Of a stretch of DNA of 64,000 nucleotides, positions 7,038 through 16,065 are shown piece after piece. This stretch comes from Bradyrhizobium archetypum (GTDB lineage: Bacteria > Pseudomonadota > Alphaproteobacteria > Rhizobiales > Xanthobacteraceae). Where the stretch lies: NCBI RefSeq assembly GCF_013114835.1, contig NZ_JAAVLW010000004.1:1-64000 (forward strand), read 5' to 3'. The notes under the pieces were generated by a model, which saw only the letters and a list, made by a program, of their open reading frames with translations, had not been told where the DNA came from and made no database searches. Position 1 is the stretch's first letter, and every line of letters begins with the position of its first letter. A program made the position numbers and the translations under genes.

Positions 7038-8030
7038 GTGCAAAGGATCAGTCGGAAATTCTCGATGGCGGTCGTGATTGTGGTGGCGGCGCTGGCGGTG
7101 CTGGCGTTGGCCACCCAAGCCGGGGTTCTTATGGCGCAGCGGGCGCATCCGGCCCAGGGCAGGATGGTCGAGGTGGCGGGCGGGTCCCTCCACGTCCTCG
7201 ATATCGGACCGCGCGATGCGGTCGGTCCGGCGATCGTGATGCTGCATGGCGCGAGTTCCAATCTTGAGGTGATGCGGCAACCGGTCGGCGAGCGGCTTGC
7301 CGGAAAGCACCGTGTGATCCTGATCGACCGTCCCGGGCATGGCTGGAGCACCCGCGCCCGCCTCGCGGACTCGACCCCCGAAGTTCAGGCCCGCATGATC
7401 GGCGAGGCGCTGGCCAAGCTCGGCGTCAACAGCGCGATCTTTGTGGTGCATTCCTGGTCCGGCGCGCTGGGGGCGCGGATCGCCCTGGATTATCCGCAAG
7501 CCGTCGCCGGCATCGTGATGCTGGCGCCGGTGGCCTACCCGTGGCCGGGCGGCGTCGGGCGTTACAACAGGCTGATCGCCACGCCGGTGATCGGCCCGCT
7601 GTTCGCCTATACGATCACGCTGCCGCTCGGCCTGCTGCTGGCGGAACAGGGCGCGCGGAGCGTGTTCCTGCCGCAGACCATGCCGGACGGCTTTGTCAAG
7701 AACACCGCAACCCCGCTGCTGCTGCGTCCGCGCGAATTCATCGCCAATGCGCGCGACCTGGTGACGCTGAAGGCGGCGGTCGCCGCGCAGGCGCCGCGCT
7801 ACGGTGAGATCAAGGCGCCGCTCACCATCATCACCGGCGACGCCGACAAGACGGTGTCGACTGACAGACACTCACGGCCGTTCGCGGCAGCCGCGCCGCA
7901 CGCGAAACTGATCGTGCTGCCGGGCGTCGGTCACATGATCCAGCATGCGGTTCCCGATCTCGTCATTGCAGAAGTCGAAGCGATGATCGGCCCGGCCGCG
8001 CCGAGTATGGCGGCTGCGTCGGCGCGGTGA
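7038..8030 (+). CDS. Membrane-anchored alpha/beta hydrolase
   Basis: 330 residues from GTG 7038; ATG 7065 is an alternative start. An N-terminal hydrophobic segment (VVIVVAALAVLALATQAGVL) anchors or exports the protein. The hydrolase core shows the oxyanion region MLHGASSN, the nucleophile elbow HSWSG, the acid region GDADKTV and the late His in LPGVGHMIQH, a complete Ser-Asp-His triad layout. The substrate is unknown. The gap before it holds two DnaA-box-like 9-mers. Confidence 0.85.
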   Translation: MQRISRKFSMAVVIVVAALAVLALATQAGVLMAQRAHPAQGRMVEVAGGSLHVLDIGPRDAVGPAIVMLHGASSNLEVMRQPVGERLAGKHRVILIDRPGHGWSTRARLADSTPEVQARMIGEALAKLGVNSAIFVVHSWSGALGARIALDYPQAVAGIVMLAPVAYPWPGGVGRYNRLIATPVIGPLFAYTITLPLGLLLAEQGARSVFLPQTMPDGFVKNTATPLLLRPREFIANARDLVTLKAAVAAQAPRYGEIKAPLTIITGDADKTVSTDRHSRPFAAAAPHAKLIVLPGVGHMIQHAVPDLVIAEVEAMIGPAAPSMAAASAR

Positions 8031-8154
8031 GGTGCGTGGCCTGACGGCTCCGGATGGGATACGATCAATGCGCGCGGGATTCCGCTGCTCGTCCCCGCGA
8101 GGGGTGAAACTTAAGGCGTCGCGACCGGGCAGCCGACCTTCGAGGGAGAGCGCC

Positions 8155-8448
8155 ATGTATGCCGCCATTCGTCAGGGCAAGGCAAAGCCCGGCAAGGCCG
8201 AAGAGCTCACACGCAGGATCAAGGAGGGCGCGATTCCCGTCATCAGCGGGGTCGAAGGCTTCATGGGCTATTACGTGGTCTATGCGCCCGACGACACCGT
8301 GATAGCGATTAGCTTCTTCAACAATTTTGCCGCCGCCGAGGAATCCAACAAGCGCGCGCTGGCATGGAGCGAGCACGATCTGGCGCCGCTCTTGACCGGC
8401 CCGGTGACCGCAATGGCGGGTCCAGTGATCGTGCATACGCTGGCGTAA
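8155..8448 (+). CDS. Antibiotic-biosynthesis-monooxygenase-like small protein
   Basis: 97 residues from ATG 8155, preceded by GAGGGAGAG. The sequence has a ferredoxin-like ABM fold pattern: MYAAIRQGKAKPGKAEELT at the start, then a strand YYVVYAPDDTVIAISFF and a helix FAAAEESNKRALAW. Members are small dimeric proteins that act as quinol monooxygenases or have no known activity. No partner gene is evident. The frame extends upstream to 8032 without homologous sequence. Confidence 0.7.
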   Translation: MYAAIRQGKAKPGKAEELTRRIKEGAIPVISGVEGFMGYYVVYAPDDTVIAISFFNNFAAAEESNKRALAWSEHDLAPLLTGPVTAMAGPVIVHTLA

Positions 8449-8452
8449 CCAC

Positions 8453-8607
8453 CCTCCCCTGGAGGGGGAGGGTCGGCTCACATGCAGCGCAGCGAAATGT
8501 GAGACGGGGTGGGGTGATCTCTCCACTCGGGCACTGTTGGACGCGGAGAGACTTTCACCCCGCCCCGCCGCTGCGCGGCGACCCTCCCCCTCCAGGGGAG
8601 GGTGAAG
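8453..8607. repeat. Dispersed intergenic repeat, family C (copy 2)
   Basis: About 155 bases bounded by complementary arms, ctcccctggaggggga at the left and tccccctccaggggaggg at the right. Internal blocks are gtggggtgatctctcca and gcactgttggacgcgg. It lies between two convergent genes and could act as a bidirectional RNA hairpin. It is inverted relative to the copy at 1-131. Confidence 0.8.
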
Positions 8608-8616
8608 ACGCAGCTC

Positions 8617-9012
8617 TCACTTCTGCTTGCCGTCCTTGTCGAACGAGGAGACATAGGCCCACAGATCGTTGGCCTCTTTCTCGTTTTTGATGCCGGCGAA
8701 CACCATTTTGGTGCCGGGGATCTTGGCCTTCGGATCCTTGATGTATTCGAGGAACACATCCTTGCCCCAGGTGATACCGGAATTCTTGTTGGCGTCGGAG
8801 TAGGAATAACCCTCGACGGTGCCGGACTTGCGGCCATCGAGGCCGTTCAGCACAGGGCCTACCTTGTTCTTGGCACCTTCGCCGATGGCGTGGCAGGCCA
8901 GGCATTTGTTGAACGAGGTCTTGCCGGCAGCGACGTCCTGCGCCAGCGCGCTGGATGTTGCGGCAGTCATCGCGGTGAGGGCAACCAGCGCGCTCAAGGT
9001 CAATTTCTTCAT
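8617..9012 (-). CDS. Periplasmic class I c-type cytochrome (c2/c550-like)
   Basis: 131 residues from ATG 9012. Signal peptide about residues 1-24 (ends SALAQ). The heme-binding motif CLACH follows at about residues 37-41, and the Met axial ligand is in GTKMVFAG. The segment GPVLNGLDGRKSGTVEGYSY is typical of mitochondrial-like cytochromes c2/c550. It should carry electrons in the periplasm between the bc1 complex and oxidases. It may correspond to the Bradyrhizobium cycA product, but this cannot be settled by eye. Confidence 0.9.
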   Translation of the reverse strand: MKKLTLSALVALTAMTAATSSALAQDVAAGKTSFNKCLACHAIGEGAKNKVGPVLNGLDGRKSGTVEGYSYSDANKNSGITWGKDVFLEYIKDPKAKIPGTKMVFAGIKNEKEANDLWAYVSSFDKDGKQK

Positions 9013-9253
9013 GGGGTGCTCTTTGTCTCTTCCCTGTGGTTTGTCGGGGGCCATTGCTTGTGGCATGGGCCGCTTTGATTGGACAAGCCACGAAACATTG
9101 ACAGGTTTCGCGGCGGCGGACTTGCCCGAGAGAGAAGTTGCGATTGGAGCGGCCATCCGACCTTGGTGGCCTACCCAAACCGGGTCGGACGTGCTTGATT
9201 TGTCGCGATAAATCGATAAAGCGCGAGGCTAACGGGCGCTTGGAGGAACACGC

Positions 9254-10747
9254 ATGGCCATCATGATGCCGGCTGCGGATCAGGCGGTTCTCGGCCGCCG
9301 CGGCGAAATCGTGGCCGCCTTGCGCGCGATCGTGCCGGGCGAGGGCGTGATCGACAGCGCGGCCGAGATGCTCGCCTATGAATCCGATGGTCTCACCGCC
9401 TACCGGCAACCACCGATGGTCGTGGTGCTTCCGGACACCACCGAGCAGGTCTCGCAGGTCCTGAAATACTGCTTCGAGCACGGCATCAAGGTGGTGCCGC
9501 GCGGCTCCGGCACCTCGCTGTCGGGCGGTGCGCTGCCGCTCGTCGACGGCGTGCTGCTGGGGCTGGGCAAGTTCAAGCGCATCCGCGAGATCGATTTCGA
9601 CAACCGCGTCGTGGTGACTGAGCCCGGCGTCACCAACCTCGCCATCAGCCAGGCGGTGGCGCATGCCGGCTTCTACTATGCACCCGACCCCTCGTCGCAG
9701 ATCGCCTGCTCGATCGGCGGCAATGTCGCGGAAAATTCCGGCGGCGTGCATTGCCTGAAATACGGCATGACCACCAACAACGTGCTCGGCTGCGAGATCG
9801 TGCTGATGTCGGGCGAGATCCTGCGGATCGGCGGCAAGGCGGCCGAGAACTCAGGCTACGACCTGATGGGAATCATTACCGGCTCCGAGGGGCTGCTCGG
9901 CGTCATCACCGAGATCACGGTGCGCATCCTGCAGAAGCCGGAAACGGCGCGAGCCCTGATGGTCGGCTTCGCCGAGGTCGAAGCCGCCGGCGAATGCGTG
10001 GCACGGATCATCGGCGCCGGCATCATTCCAGGCGGCATGGAGATGATGGACAAGCCGGCGATCCATGCCGCGGAGGCTTTCGTCCATGCCGGCTATCCGC
10101 TCGATGTCGAGGCGCTCCTGATCATCGAGCTCGATGGCCCGAGCGTCGAGGTCGATGAACTGATCAAGCGCGTCGAGGCGATCGCGCAAGGCTGCGGCTC
10201 GACGACCTGCCAGATCTCGACCTCCGAGGCCGAGCGCAATCTGTTCTGGGCCGGGCGCAAGGCGGCGTTTCCCGCGGTCGGGCGGATCTCGCCAGACTAT
10301 CTCTGCATGGACGGCACGATTCCGCGCGGCGCACTGCCGAAGGCGCTCGCGCGCATCCGCGACCTCTCGGCAAAATACGATCTGCGCGTCGCCAACGTGT
10401 TCCACGCCGGCGACGGCAATCTGCATCCGCTGATCCTCTATGACGCCAACAAGCCGGGCGAAATCGAGCGGGCGGAGGCCTTCGGCGCCGACATCCTGCG
10501 GGCCTGCGTCGAATTCGGCGGCGTGCTCACCGGCGAACATGGCGTCGGCATCGAGAAGCGCGACCTGATGGACGAAATGTTTTCGGAAGCAGACCTGAAC
10601 CAGCAGCAGCGGCTGAAATGCGCCTTCGATGCGCAAGGCCTGCTCAACCCCGGCAAGGTGTTTCCGACGCTGCACCGCTGCGCCGAACTCGGCCGCATGC
10701 ATGTCCATGCCGGCCAATTGGCGTTTCCGGATTTGCCGAGATTTTGA
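9254..10747 (+). CDS. glcD: Glycolate oxidase FAD-binding subunit GlcD
   Basis: 497 residues, the normal length. The N-terminal PCMH-type FAD domain shows VVPRGSGTSLSGGALPL and SIGGNVAENSGGVHCLKYG. The C-terminal FAD-oxidase domain shows NVFHAGDGNLHPLILYD and GVLTGEHGVGIEKRDLM. With GlcE and GlcF it oxidises glycolate (often also D-lactate) to glyoxylate and passes electrons to the quinone pool. It is the first gene of glcDEF. An AGGAAC site lies upstream of ATG 9254. Confidence 0.95.
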   Translation: MAIMMPAADQAVLGRRGEIVAALRAIVPGEGVIDSAAEMLAYESDGLTAYRQPPMVVVLPDTTEQVSQVLKYCFEHGIKVVPRGSGTSLSGGALPLVDGVLLGLGKFKRIREIDFDNRVVVTEPGVTNLAISQAVAHAGFYYAPDPSSQIACSIGGNVAENSGGVHCLKYGMTTNNVLGCEIVLMSGEILRIGGKAAENSGYDLMGIITGSEGLLGVITEITVRILQKPETARALMVGFAEVEAAGECVARIIGAGIIPGGMEMMDKPAIHAAEAFVHAGYPLDVEALLIIELDGPSVEVDELIKRVEAIAQGCGSTTCQISTSEAERNLFWAGRKAAFPAVGRISPDYLCMDGTIPRGALPKALARIRDLSAKYDLRVANVFHAGDGNLHPLILYDANKPGEIERAEAFGADILRACVEFGGVLTGEHGVGIEKRDLMDEMFSEADLNQQQRLKCAFDAQGLLNPGKVFPTLHRCAELGRMHVHAGQLAFPDLPRF

Positions 10748-10773
10748 GGATGACTGTCGCCAACCTTTCAATC

Positions 10774-10892
10774 GTCATACGCCGCGAAGGCGGGGTATCC
10801 AGTATTCCGCGCCGCCAGTGCCTTATCTCGACGCTAGCGATTACTGGATCGTCCGCCCCAGTGCGCAATTGCGCAGAAGGCGGACGATGATG
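10774..10892. repeat. Palindromic intergenic repeat, family B (copy in glcD-glcE gap)
   Basis: It starts gtcatacgccgcgaaggcgg, passes through tactggatcgtccgccccag and tgcgcaattgcgca, and ends aggcggacgatgatg. The same order of blocks occurs at 49633-49746. It fills nearly the whole gap between glcD and glcE, and its right end reaches the ATG codons annotated for glcE. Confidence 0.8.
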
Positions 10893-12152
10893 CCAACGGA
10901 CGGGCATAGCATCGTGGATACCTTGAAGGTCCGTGACGGCAGGGACGTCGAAGAAGTCGTGCGGGCGGCGATTGCCAATGAGCAGCCGCTCGAGATCATC
11001 GGCCATGGCACCAAGCGCACGATCGGCCAGCCGATGGCGACCAACGCCGTGCTCGACGTGTCGGCGCTGAACGCGGTCTCCTCCTACGAACCGAACGAGC
11101 TGATCATCACCGCGCAATCGGGCGCGCCGCTTGCCGACGTGCAGTCGCTGATCGATTCCAAGAACCAGCAATTCGCCTTCGAGCCGATCGACACCTCCAA
11201 GCTGCTCGGCGTCTACGGCAACGGCACTATCGGTGGCATGATCGGCGCCGGCCTCGCCGGTCCCCGCCGCATCAGGGCCGGCGGTGCGCGCGATCACCTG
11301 CTTGGTGCGCATGCGGTGTCCGGCTTCGGCGACGGCTTCAAGACCGGCGGCAAGGTGGTGAAAAACGTCACCGGCTATGATCTCTGCAAGCTCCTGACGG
11401 GGTCGTGGGGCACACTGGCCGTGATGACGGAGGTCACGCTGAAGGTGATGCCGAAGCCTGAGAGCGAGCGCACGCTGGTGCTTTCGGGGCTTGACGATCT
11501 GACCGCGAACCGGGCGATGACGACGGCGCTCGGCTCGCCTTTCGACGTCTCCGGCGCGGCGCATCTGCCGAATTCGGCGTTCCGGCCTGCGACCGGCGCG
11601 CTCGCGGAATTTGCGGCGCAGGGCCGGGCGGTGACGCTGCTGCGGCTCGAAGGCATCGCGGCATCGGTTGCGGATCGCGCCGGTTCGCTCGTCAAAGCGC
11701 TGGCCTCATTCGGCACGGTGGAGATGTTGCAGGACGCGGCGTCGGCGGCAATCTGGAGTGCTATCCGCGACGTCGAACCATTCGCCGCCAGCGGCGCACT
11801 CGGCGCCTGGCCGGTGTGGCGGATCGTCTGTCCGCCGGCGTCCGGCGGCGCGCTGGGACAGGTGCTGGCGCGCGAGACCGGGGGCGATATGATCTATGAT
11901 TGGGGCGGCGGACTGATCTGGGCCGCATTGCCCCCCAAGCCGGATGCGCTAGCCGCCCTGGTGCGACAGCGCGTCGAAGCCGCGGGCGGCCACGGCTCGC
12001 TGATCCGCGCATCCGAGGAGACCAGGCGGAATGTCGATGTCTTCCATCCGCAGCCCAGCGGTATCGCCGCCTTGAGCGAACGCGTGCGCCACAGTTTCGA
12101 TCCCAAGGTCATCCTCAACCGCGGCCGGATGGTGCGGGGAGCTCCGGCATGA
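10887..12152 (+). CDS. glcE: Glycolate oxidase FAD-binding subunit GlcE
   Basis: 421 residues if started at ATG 10887. The N-terminal FAD-binding part shows [15 protein letters not shown] and [17 protein letters not shown], and [20 protein letters not shown] is a GlcE hallmark. The ATG pair at 10887/10890 falls at the edge of a family B repeat. GTG 10914 (giving [15 protein letters not shown]) lies outside the repeat and may be the ancestral start. The stop overlaps the glcF start by four bases (ATGA), so the two are translationally coupled. Confidence 0.93.
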   Translation: MMPTDGHSIVDTLKVRDGRDVEEVVRAAIANEQPLEIIGHGTKRTIGQPMATNAVLDVSALNAVSSYEPNELIITAQSGAPLADVQSLIDSKNQQFAFEPIDTSKLLGVYGNGTIGGMIGAGLAGPRRIRAGGARDHLLGAHAVSGFGDGFKTGGKVVKNVTGYDLCKLLTGSWGTLAVMTEVTLKVMPKPESERTLVLSGLDDLTANRAMTTALGSPFDVSGAAHLPNSAFRPATGALAEFAAQGRAVTLLRLEGIAASVADRAGSLVKALASFGTVEMLQDAASAAIWSAIRDVEPFAASGALGAWPVWRIVCPPASGGALGQVLARETGGDMIYDWGGGLIWAALPPKPDALAALVRQRVEAAGGHGSLIRASEETRRNVDVFHPQPSGIAALSERVRHSFDPKVILNRGRMVRGAPA

Positions 12153-13459
12153 AAACCGAATTCTCGCTGGCCCAGCTCGCCGATCCCGATATTGCCGAGG
12201 CCGACAAGATCCTGCGGGCCTGCGTGCATTGCGGGTTCTGCACCGCGACCTGTCCGACCTATGTGCTGCTCGGCGACGAGCTCGATAGCCCGCGCGGGCG
12301 GATCTATCTGATCAAGGAGATGCTGGAAAAGGACCGTCCGCCGACGGCGGAAGTGGTCAAGCATATCGACCGCTGCCTCTCATGCCTTGCGTGCATGACC
12401 ACCTGTCCGTCGGGCGTGCACTACATGCATCTGGTCGATCAGGCGCGGGTCCGGATCGAGAAGGAATACTCGCGGCCGCTGGCCGAGCGCGCCTTGCGCG
12501 CGGTGCTCGCCCTCGTGTTGCCGCGGCCAAACCTGTTTCGCGCCAGCATGATCATGGCACGGCTTGCCCGCCCGTTTGCGGCGCTCCTGCCGGCGCCGGA
12601 GGCGGCAGCGGCACCCGGCCTGTTGCGCCGAATCAAGGCGATGCTGGCGCTCGCGCCGAAAGCACTTCCTCCGCCGGGACCTGCAGGCGGCAGCGTCTTT
12701 CCGGCCCACGGCGAGCGGCGCGGGCGGGTCGCGCTGCTGCAGGGCTGCGCCCAGCAGGTGCTGGCGCCGCGCATCAACCAGGCCGCCATTAACCTTTTAA
12801 CGCGCCACGGCGTCGAGGTCGTCCTCGTCCGGGACGAGCAATGCTGCGGCGCGCTCACCCATCACCTCGGGCAGGACGGCGACGCGCTGGCACGGGCACG
12901 CGCCAACATCACAGTGTGGAAAAAGGAAGTGGAACAAGGCGGCCTCGACGCCATCCTGATCACAGCATCGGGCTGCGGCACGGTCATCAAGGACTATGGT
13001 TTCATGCTGCGCGAGGATCGCGATTACGCCGCTTCTGCAGCGCAAATTTCCGCGCTGGCAAAGGATATCACCGAGTATCTCTCAGGCCTCGAACTCGCGC
13101 CATCGCACCAGAAAGGCGACGTAACAGTGGCTTATCACTCCGCCTGTTCGCTGCAGCATGGACAGAAAATCACAGGCCTTCCGAAAGAATTGCTTTCCAA
13201 GAATGGATTCGTGGTGAAAGATGTGCCCGAGAGCCATTTGTGTTGCGGTTCGGCGGGGACCTACAACATTCTCCAGCCTGACATTGCGAGCAGATTGCGC
13301 GATCGGAAGATCGCCAATATTGCGACAGTCAAACCGGACATGATCGCTGCAGGCAATATTGGATGCATGGTTCAAATTGCCGGCGGTACGTCAGTTCCTG
13401 TGGTGCACACGATTGAGCTTCTCGATTGGGCGACAGGAGGTCCAAAGCCTGGATCATAG
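12149..13459 (+). CDS. glcF: Glycolate oxidase iron-sulfur subunit GlcF
   Basis: 436 residues from ATG 12149, which overlaps the glcE stop. Two 4Fe-4S motifs are visible: Cys25, 28, 31 and 35 ([12 protein letters not shown]), then [14 protein letters not shown]. Two CCG-type Cys-rich domains follow, with [13 protein letters not shown] and [11 protein letters not shown]. It relays electrons from the GlcD/GlcE flavins to the membrane quinone pool. It is the last gene of the operon; a decayed family D repeat follows. Confidence 0.95.
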   Translation: MKTEFSLAQLADPDIAEADKILRACVHCGFCTATCPTYVLLGDELDSPRGRIYLIKEMLEKDRPPTAEVVKHIDRCLSCLACMTTCPSGVHYMHLVDQARVRIEKEYSRPLAERALRAVLALVLPRPNLFRASMIMARLARPFAALLPAPEAAAAPGLLRRIKAMLALAPKALPPPGPAGGSVFPAHGERRGRVALLQGCAQQVLAPRINQAAINLLTRHGVEVVLVRDEQCCGALTHHLGQDGDALARARANITVWKKEVEQGGLDAILITASGCGTVIKDYGFMLREDRDYAASAAQISALAKDITEYLSGLELAPSHQKGDVTVAYHSACSLQHGQKITGLPKELLSKNGFVVKDVPESHLCCGSAGTYNILQPDIASRLRDRKIANIATVKPDMIAAGNIGCMVQIAGGTSVPVVHTIELLDWATGGPKPGS

Positions 13460-13489
13460 ACAAGATTGAATTGATCGATCGGCCTACGG

Positions 13490-13550
13490 GCATGATCCGG
13501 AAAGCCCGCCCCGCGCCGGCATAGCCGGATGGGGACCGGTTCTTTCTTCA
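13490..13550. repeat. Short repeat, family D (copy 2, decayed)
   Basis: Blocks gggcatgatccggaaag and ggggaccggttctttc match the family D copy at 6119-6187 in order, but the terminal inverted repeat is incomplete at the right end. Confidence 0.5.
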
Positions 13551-13695
13551 GGCAGGCGTGAAGAGCGTTTGTCGGCAGATCGCGCCCGGACAAGGGATGG
13601 AGCGGGAGGGCACTTCGAAGAAGTGTCGTCCCGGTCTGGCCCACGGACTATTCGAAGCGCTCGACAGACATCGACAGCGACAACAGGAGGACCAG

Positions 13696-14055
13696 ATGGC
13701 GAAGAAGAGTAAGAAGGCCAAGAAGGCTAAAAAGGCCAAGAAGGCCCTAGCGGCGAAGAAGTCCGCGAAGAAGGCTGCAAAGAAATCGGCGAAGAGGGGC
13801 GCGAAGAAATCCGCCAAGAAGGTCGCAAAGAAGGCCGCCAAGAAATCAAGGGCCGCCGCACCGAAGAAGGCCGCAAAGAAGAGCGCGCCGAAGAAACGGA
13901 AGGCCGCTGCCAAGCCTGCCACTCCCAAGGCGGAGCCGGCGGTGACGACGCCCGAACCGGAAGCCGAAGCTGCCTCGTCGCAGAGCTGGGCTTCCCCCGA
14001 GCCGTCCAATCCCTCATGGGCGGCCGGGTCGTCCAACGGCGGCGACCACAACTAG
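13696..14055 (+). CDS. Histone H1-like Lys/Ala-rich DNA-binding protein
   Basis: 119 residues from ATG 13696, preceded by CAGGAGGACC. Residues 2-75 are almost only Lys and Ala, with Arg and Ser, in KKAKKA-type and AAKKSAKK-type steps. This is the composition of bacterial H1-like nucleoid proteins with AAKK/PKKA repeats. The C-terminal third is Pro/Glu/Ser-rich and ends in an acidic-polar tail. It probably binds DNA nonspecifically by charge. A strong terminator follows, so it is monocistronic. Confidence 0.8.
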   Translation: MAKKSKKAKKAKKAKKALAAKKSAKKAAKKSAKRGAKKSAKKVAKKAAKKSRAAAPKKAAKKSAPKKRKAAAKPATPKAEPAVTTPEPEAEAASSQSWASPEPSNPSWAAGSSNGGDHN

Positions 14056-14085
14056 GCAAGCCGTCCGCCGAAAACATTTGGCAGA

Positions 14086-14115
14086 GGCCGCAGCGTCCAG
14101 CGCTGCGGCCTTTTT
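14086..14115 (+). terminator. Strong intrinsic terminator after the H1-like gene
   Basis: A perfect 10-bp stem, GGCCGCAGCG (14086-14095) with CGCTGCGGCC (14101-14110), a five-base loop and a run of five T (14111-14115). It is 30 bases after the stop. Confidence 0.93.
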
Positions 14116-14454
14116 CGTGAGACCATTGGTTGAGGCGACCGCGGCCGTATTTTCACGGGGAAGTTGATTCGCAAAATGGCATCGTTCGGTGTGTCGCCAG
14201 TGCCGCTTGTCCCGGCTTCAGGTGCGGTCCAGGTGGCCCGGGAACCCTCAAATTTGTTGTGAGAAAGCAACACACGCCGACAAGATTTGCCGGAATTGCC
14301 CAAACGCCTAAAAAGGCGGCACGTGCTTGACTTTTTTGCTTCACGACAATGACGCGCCAGCCCACTGTGTGGCTACGCGAAGACATTTGGCCGCAGTCGG
14401 CGCTTGCCCGGGGGGCCGGGGACGGACTGCCAAGAAGGGTAATTGGGGATAGTC

Positions 14455-15471
14455 ATGAAGAAACTGGCTTTGTTGGCAACGGCGCTGACAATGGTATCGG
14501 GTTCGGCTCTCGCTGCAGATCTGCGCGTGAAGGCCGTCAAGGCGCCGCCGCCTCCGGCCTTCGAACCCTGGGATTTCGCCTTCGGTGGCGGGATCACCAA
14601 CGACTATATCTTCCGCGGCATCACCCAGTCCAACCACAAGCCGTCGGTCAACGTCTATTTCGAGCCGCGCTACAACGTCACCAAGGACCTGCAGCTCTAT
14701 GTCGGCCTGGGCGGCGCCAGCATCTCGTTCCCGAACCGCGCTGCGGCTGAAGTCGACGCCTACGGCGGTGTCCGCTACACGGCCGGCTCCTGGGCCTTCG
14801 ATGTCGGCGCCTGGGGCTACATGTATCCGGGCGGCACCTGCCACTACGGCGCCGTCGTCCCTCCGACCGATTTTGCAGGCAATCCGCTAAGCGCCGAATG
14901 TCTGCAGAACGCTCTGGTCAACGGCAACGTCATCAAGAAGGACCTCAGCTTCTTCGAGGTCTATGGCAAGGTGAACTATACGTTCAACGACAACTTCTCG
15001 CTGGGCGGCAACGTCTATTATACGCCGAGCTTCCTCAACAGCGGCGCCGAAGGCACCTATGCCTCGATCGTCGGCAAGGCGATCGCGCCGAGCGCCTGGT
15101 TCGGCACCAGCGGCATCGGCATGTATGTCTCGGGTGAGTTCGGCCGCCAGTGGCTCGGCACCTCCGACTCGTTCTATGGCACCGCGCTGTTTCCGAATGG
15201 CATCAACTATGCCGACTACAACACCTGGAACGTCGGCATCGGCTTCACCTACAAGGTGTTCACGCTGGACTTCCGCTACTCCGACACCAACCTGTCGAAG
15301 GGTGATTGCAACGCCTTCACCAGCGACTTCGCAGCGCGTGGCAATATCACGGCATCGTCGGGCACCTTCGTTACCCCGATTAATCCGTCGGGCGTCGGTT
15401 CGAACTGGTGCGGCGCCGCCGGCATCGTCAAGCTGTCGGCCGACCTGACCGCGATAACCAACCTGAAGTAA
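14455..15471 (+). CDS. TorF-family putative outer-membrane porin
   Basis: 338 residues from ATG 14455 (MKKLALLATALTMVSGSALA), with signal peptidase cleavage after ALA at residue 20. The mature start ADLRVKAVKAPPPPAFEPWD, then WDFAFGGGITNDYIFRGITQ, is the signature of the TIGR02001/TorF group. The rest alternates aromatic and polar residues as in beta-barrel strands, with a C-x..-C pair in exposed loops. It is likely an outer-membrane channel of unknown substrate. A strong terminator follows. Confidence 0.88.
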   Translation: MKKLALLATALTMVSGSALAADLRVKAVKAPPPPAFEPWDFAFGGGITNDYIFRGITQSNHKPSVNVYFEPRYNVTKDLQLYVGLGGASISFPNRAAAEVDAYGGVRYTAGSWAFDVGAWGYMYPGGTCHYGAVVPPTDFAGNPLSAECLQNALVNGNVIKKDLSFFEVYGKVNYTFNDNFSLGGNVYYTPSFLNSGAEGTYASIVGKAIAPSAWFGTSGIGMYVSGEFGRQWLGTSDSFYGTALFPNGINYADYNTWNVGIGFTYKVFTLDFRYSDTNLSKGDCNAFTSDFAARGNITASSGTFVTPINPSGVGSNWCGAAGIVKLSADLTAITNLK

Positions 15472-15491
15472 GATCTTCCTGTCGAGGAGGA

Positions 15492-15526
15492 GGGGGCGGC
15501 AGAGCGATCTGCCGCCCCCTTTCTTT
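15492..15526 (+). terminator. Strong intrinsic terminator after the porin gene
   Basis: An 11-bp perfect stem, GGGGGCGGCAG (15492-15502) with CTGCCGCCCCC (15509-15519), a six-base loop, then a T-rich tract tttctttt. The HPP gene begins only a few bases further on. Confidence 0.92.
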
Positions 15527-15529
15527 TGG

Positions 15530-16051
15530 ATGGATGTGATGAAACGGGCCTGGCGGCGCGGGCTGCGCAAAGCAATCGTCCGCAACGATCACTACGGCGC
15601 CGCGGCGGGCGCGGTCGCGGGTCTTGGCGGCGCGATCGCCATCGGCATCATGGAGCTGTTCTCGTTCGCCGCGCATTACCCGCTCGCGGTGATTCCGTTC
15701 GCGACCTCAATCGTGCTGGTGATCGGATCGCCGAACGCGGAGCCGGCGCAGCCGCGCGCCCTGGTCGGCGGGCATCTGGTGTCGGCCTTGATTGGCATCC
15801 TCGTGCTGAAGCTGGCGGGCCCGCAAGCCTGGGCGGCGGCCGCGGCTGTCGGCCTGTCGATCCTGGCAATGTATGTGACCGGGACCTTTCACCCCCCAGC
15901 AGGCATCAACCCGCTTCTGATCGTATCGGGCAATCTGCCATGGACGTTCCTGCTGGCGCCGGTGCTGGCCGGCGCGCTGATGCTGACTGCCTTTTGTTAT
16001 TTCTGGCACCGCGGGGTGCGCCGCCAATCGTGGCCGCAGCGGTGGCTATAG
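15530..16051 (+). CDS. HPP-family integral membrane protein
   Basis: 173 residues. ATG 15530 is used, with ATG 15539 as an alternative. There are four to five hydrophobic segments, for example AAAGAVAGLGGAIAIGIMEL and LAVIPFATSIVLVIGS. The family-defining motif is in TGTFHPPAGINPLLIVSG at about residues 121-138. HPP proteins are thought to be nitrite or anion transporters or regulators; the substrate here is unknown. It is convergent with the ABC transporter gene, 14 bases away. The start lies immediately after the porin terminator. Confidence 0.85.
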   Translation: MDVMKRAWRRGLRKAIVRNDHYGAAAGAVAGLGGAIAIGIMELFSFAAHYPLAVIPFATSIVLVIGSPNAEPAQPRALVGGHLVSALIGILVLKLAGPQAWAAAAAVGLSILAMYVTGTFHPPAGINPLLIVSGNLPWTFLLAPVLAGALMLTAFCYFWHRGVRRQSWPQRWL

Positions 16052-16065
16052 GGAAATCGTAGCCG

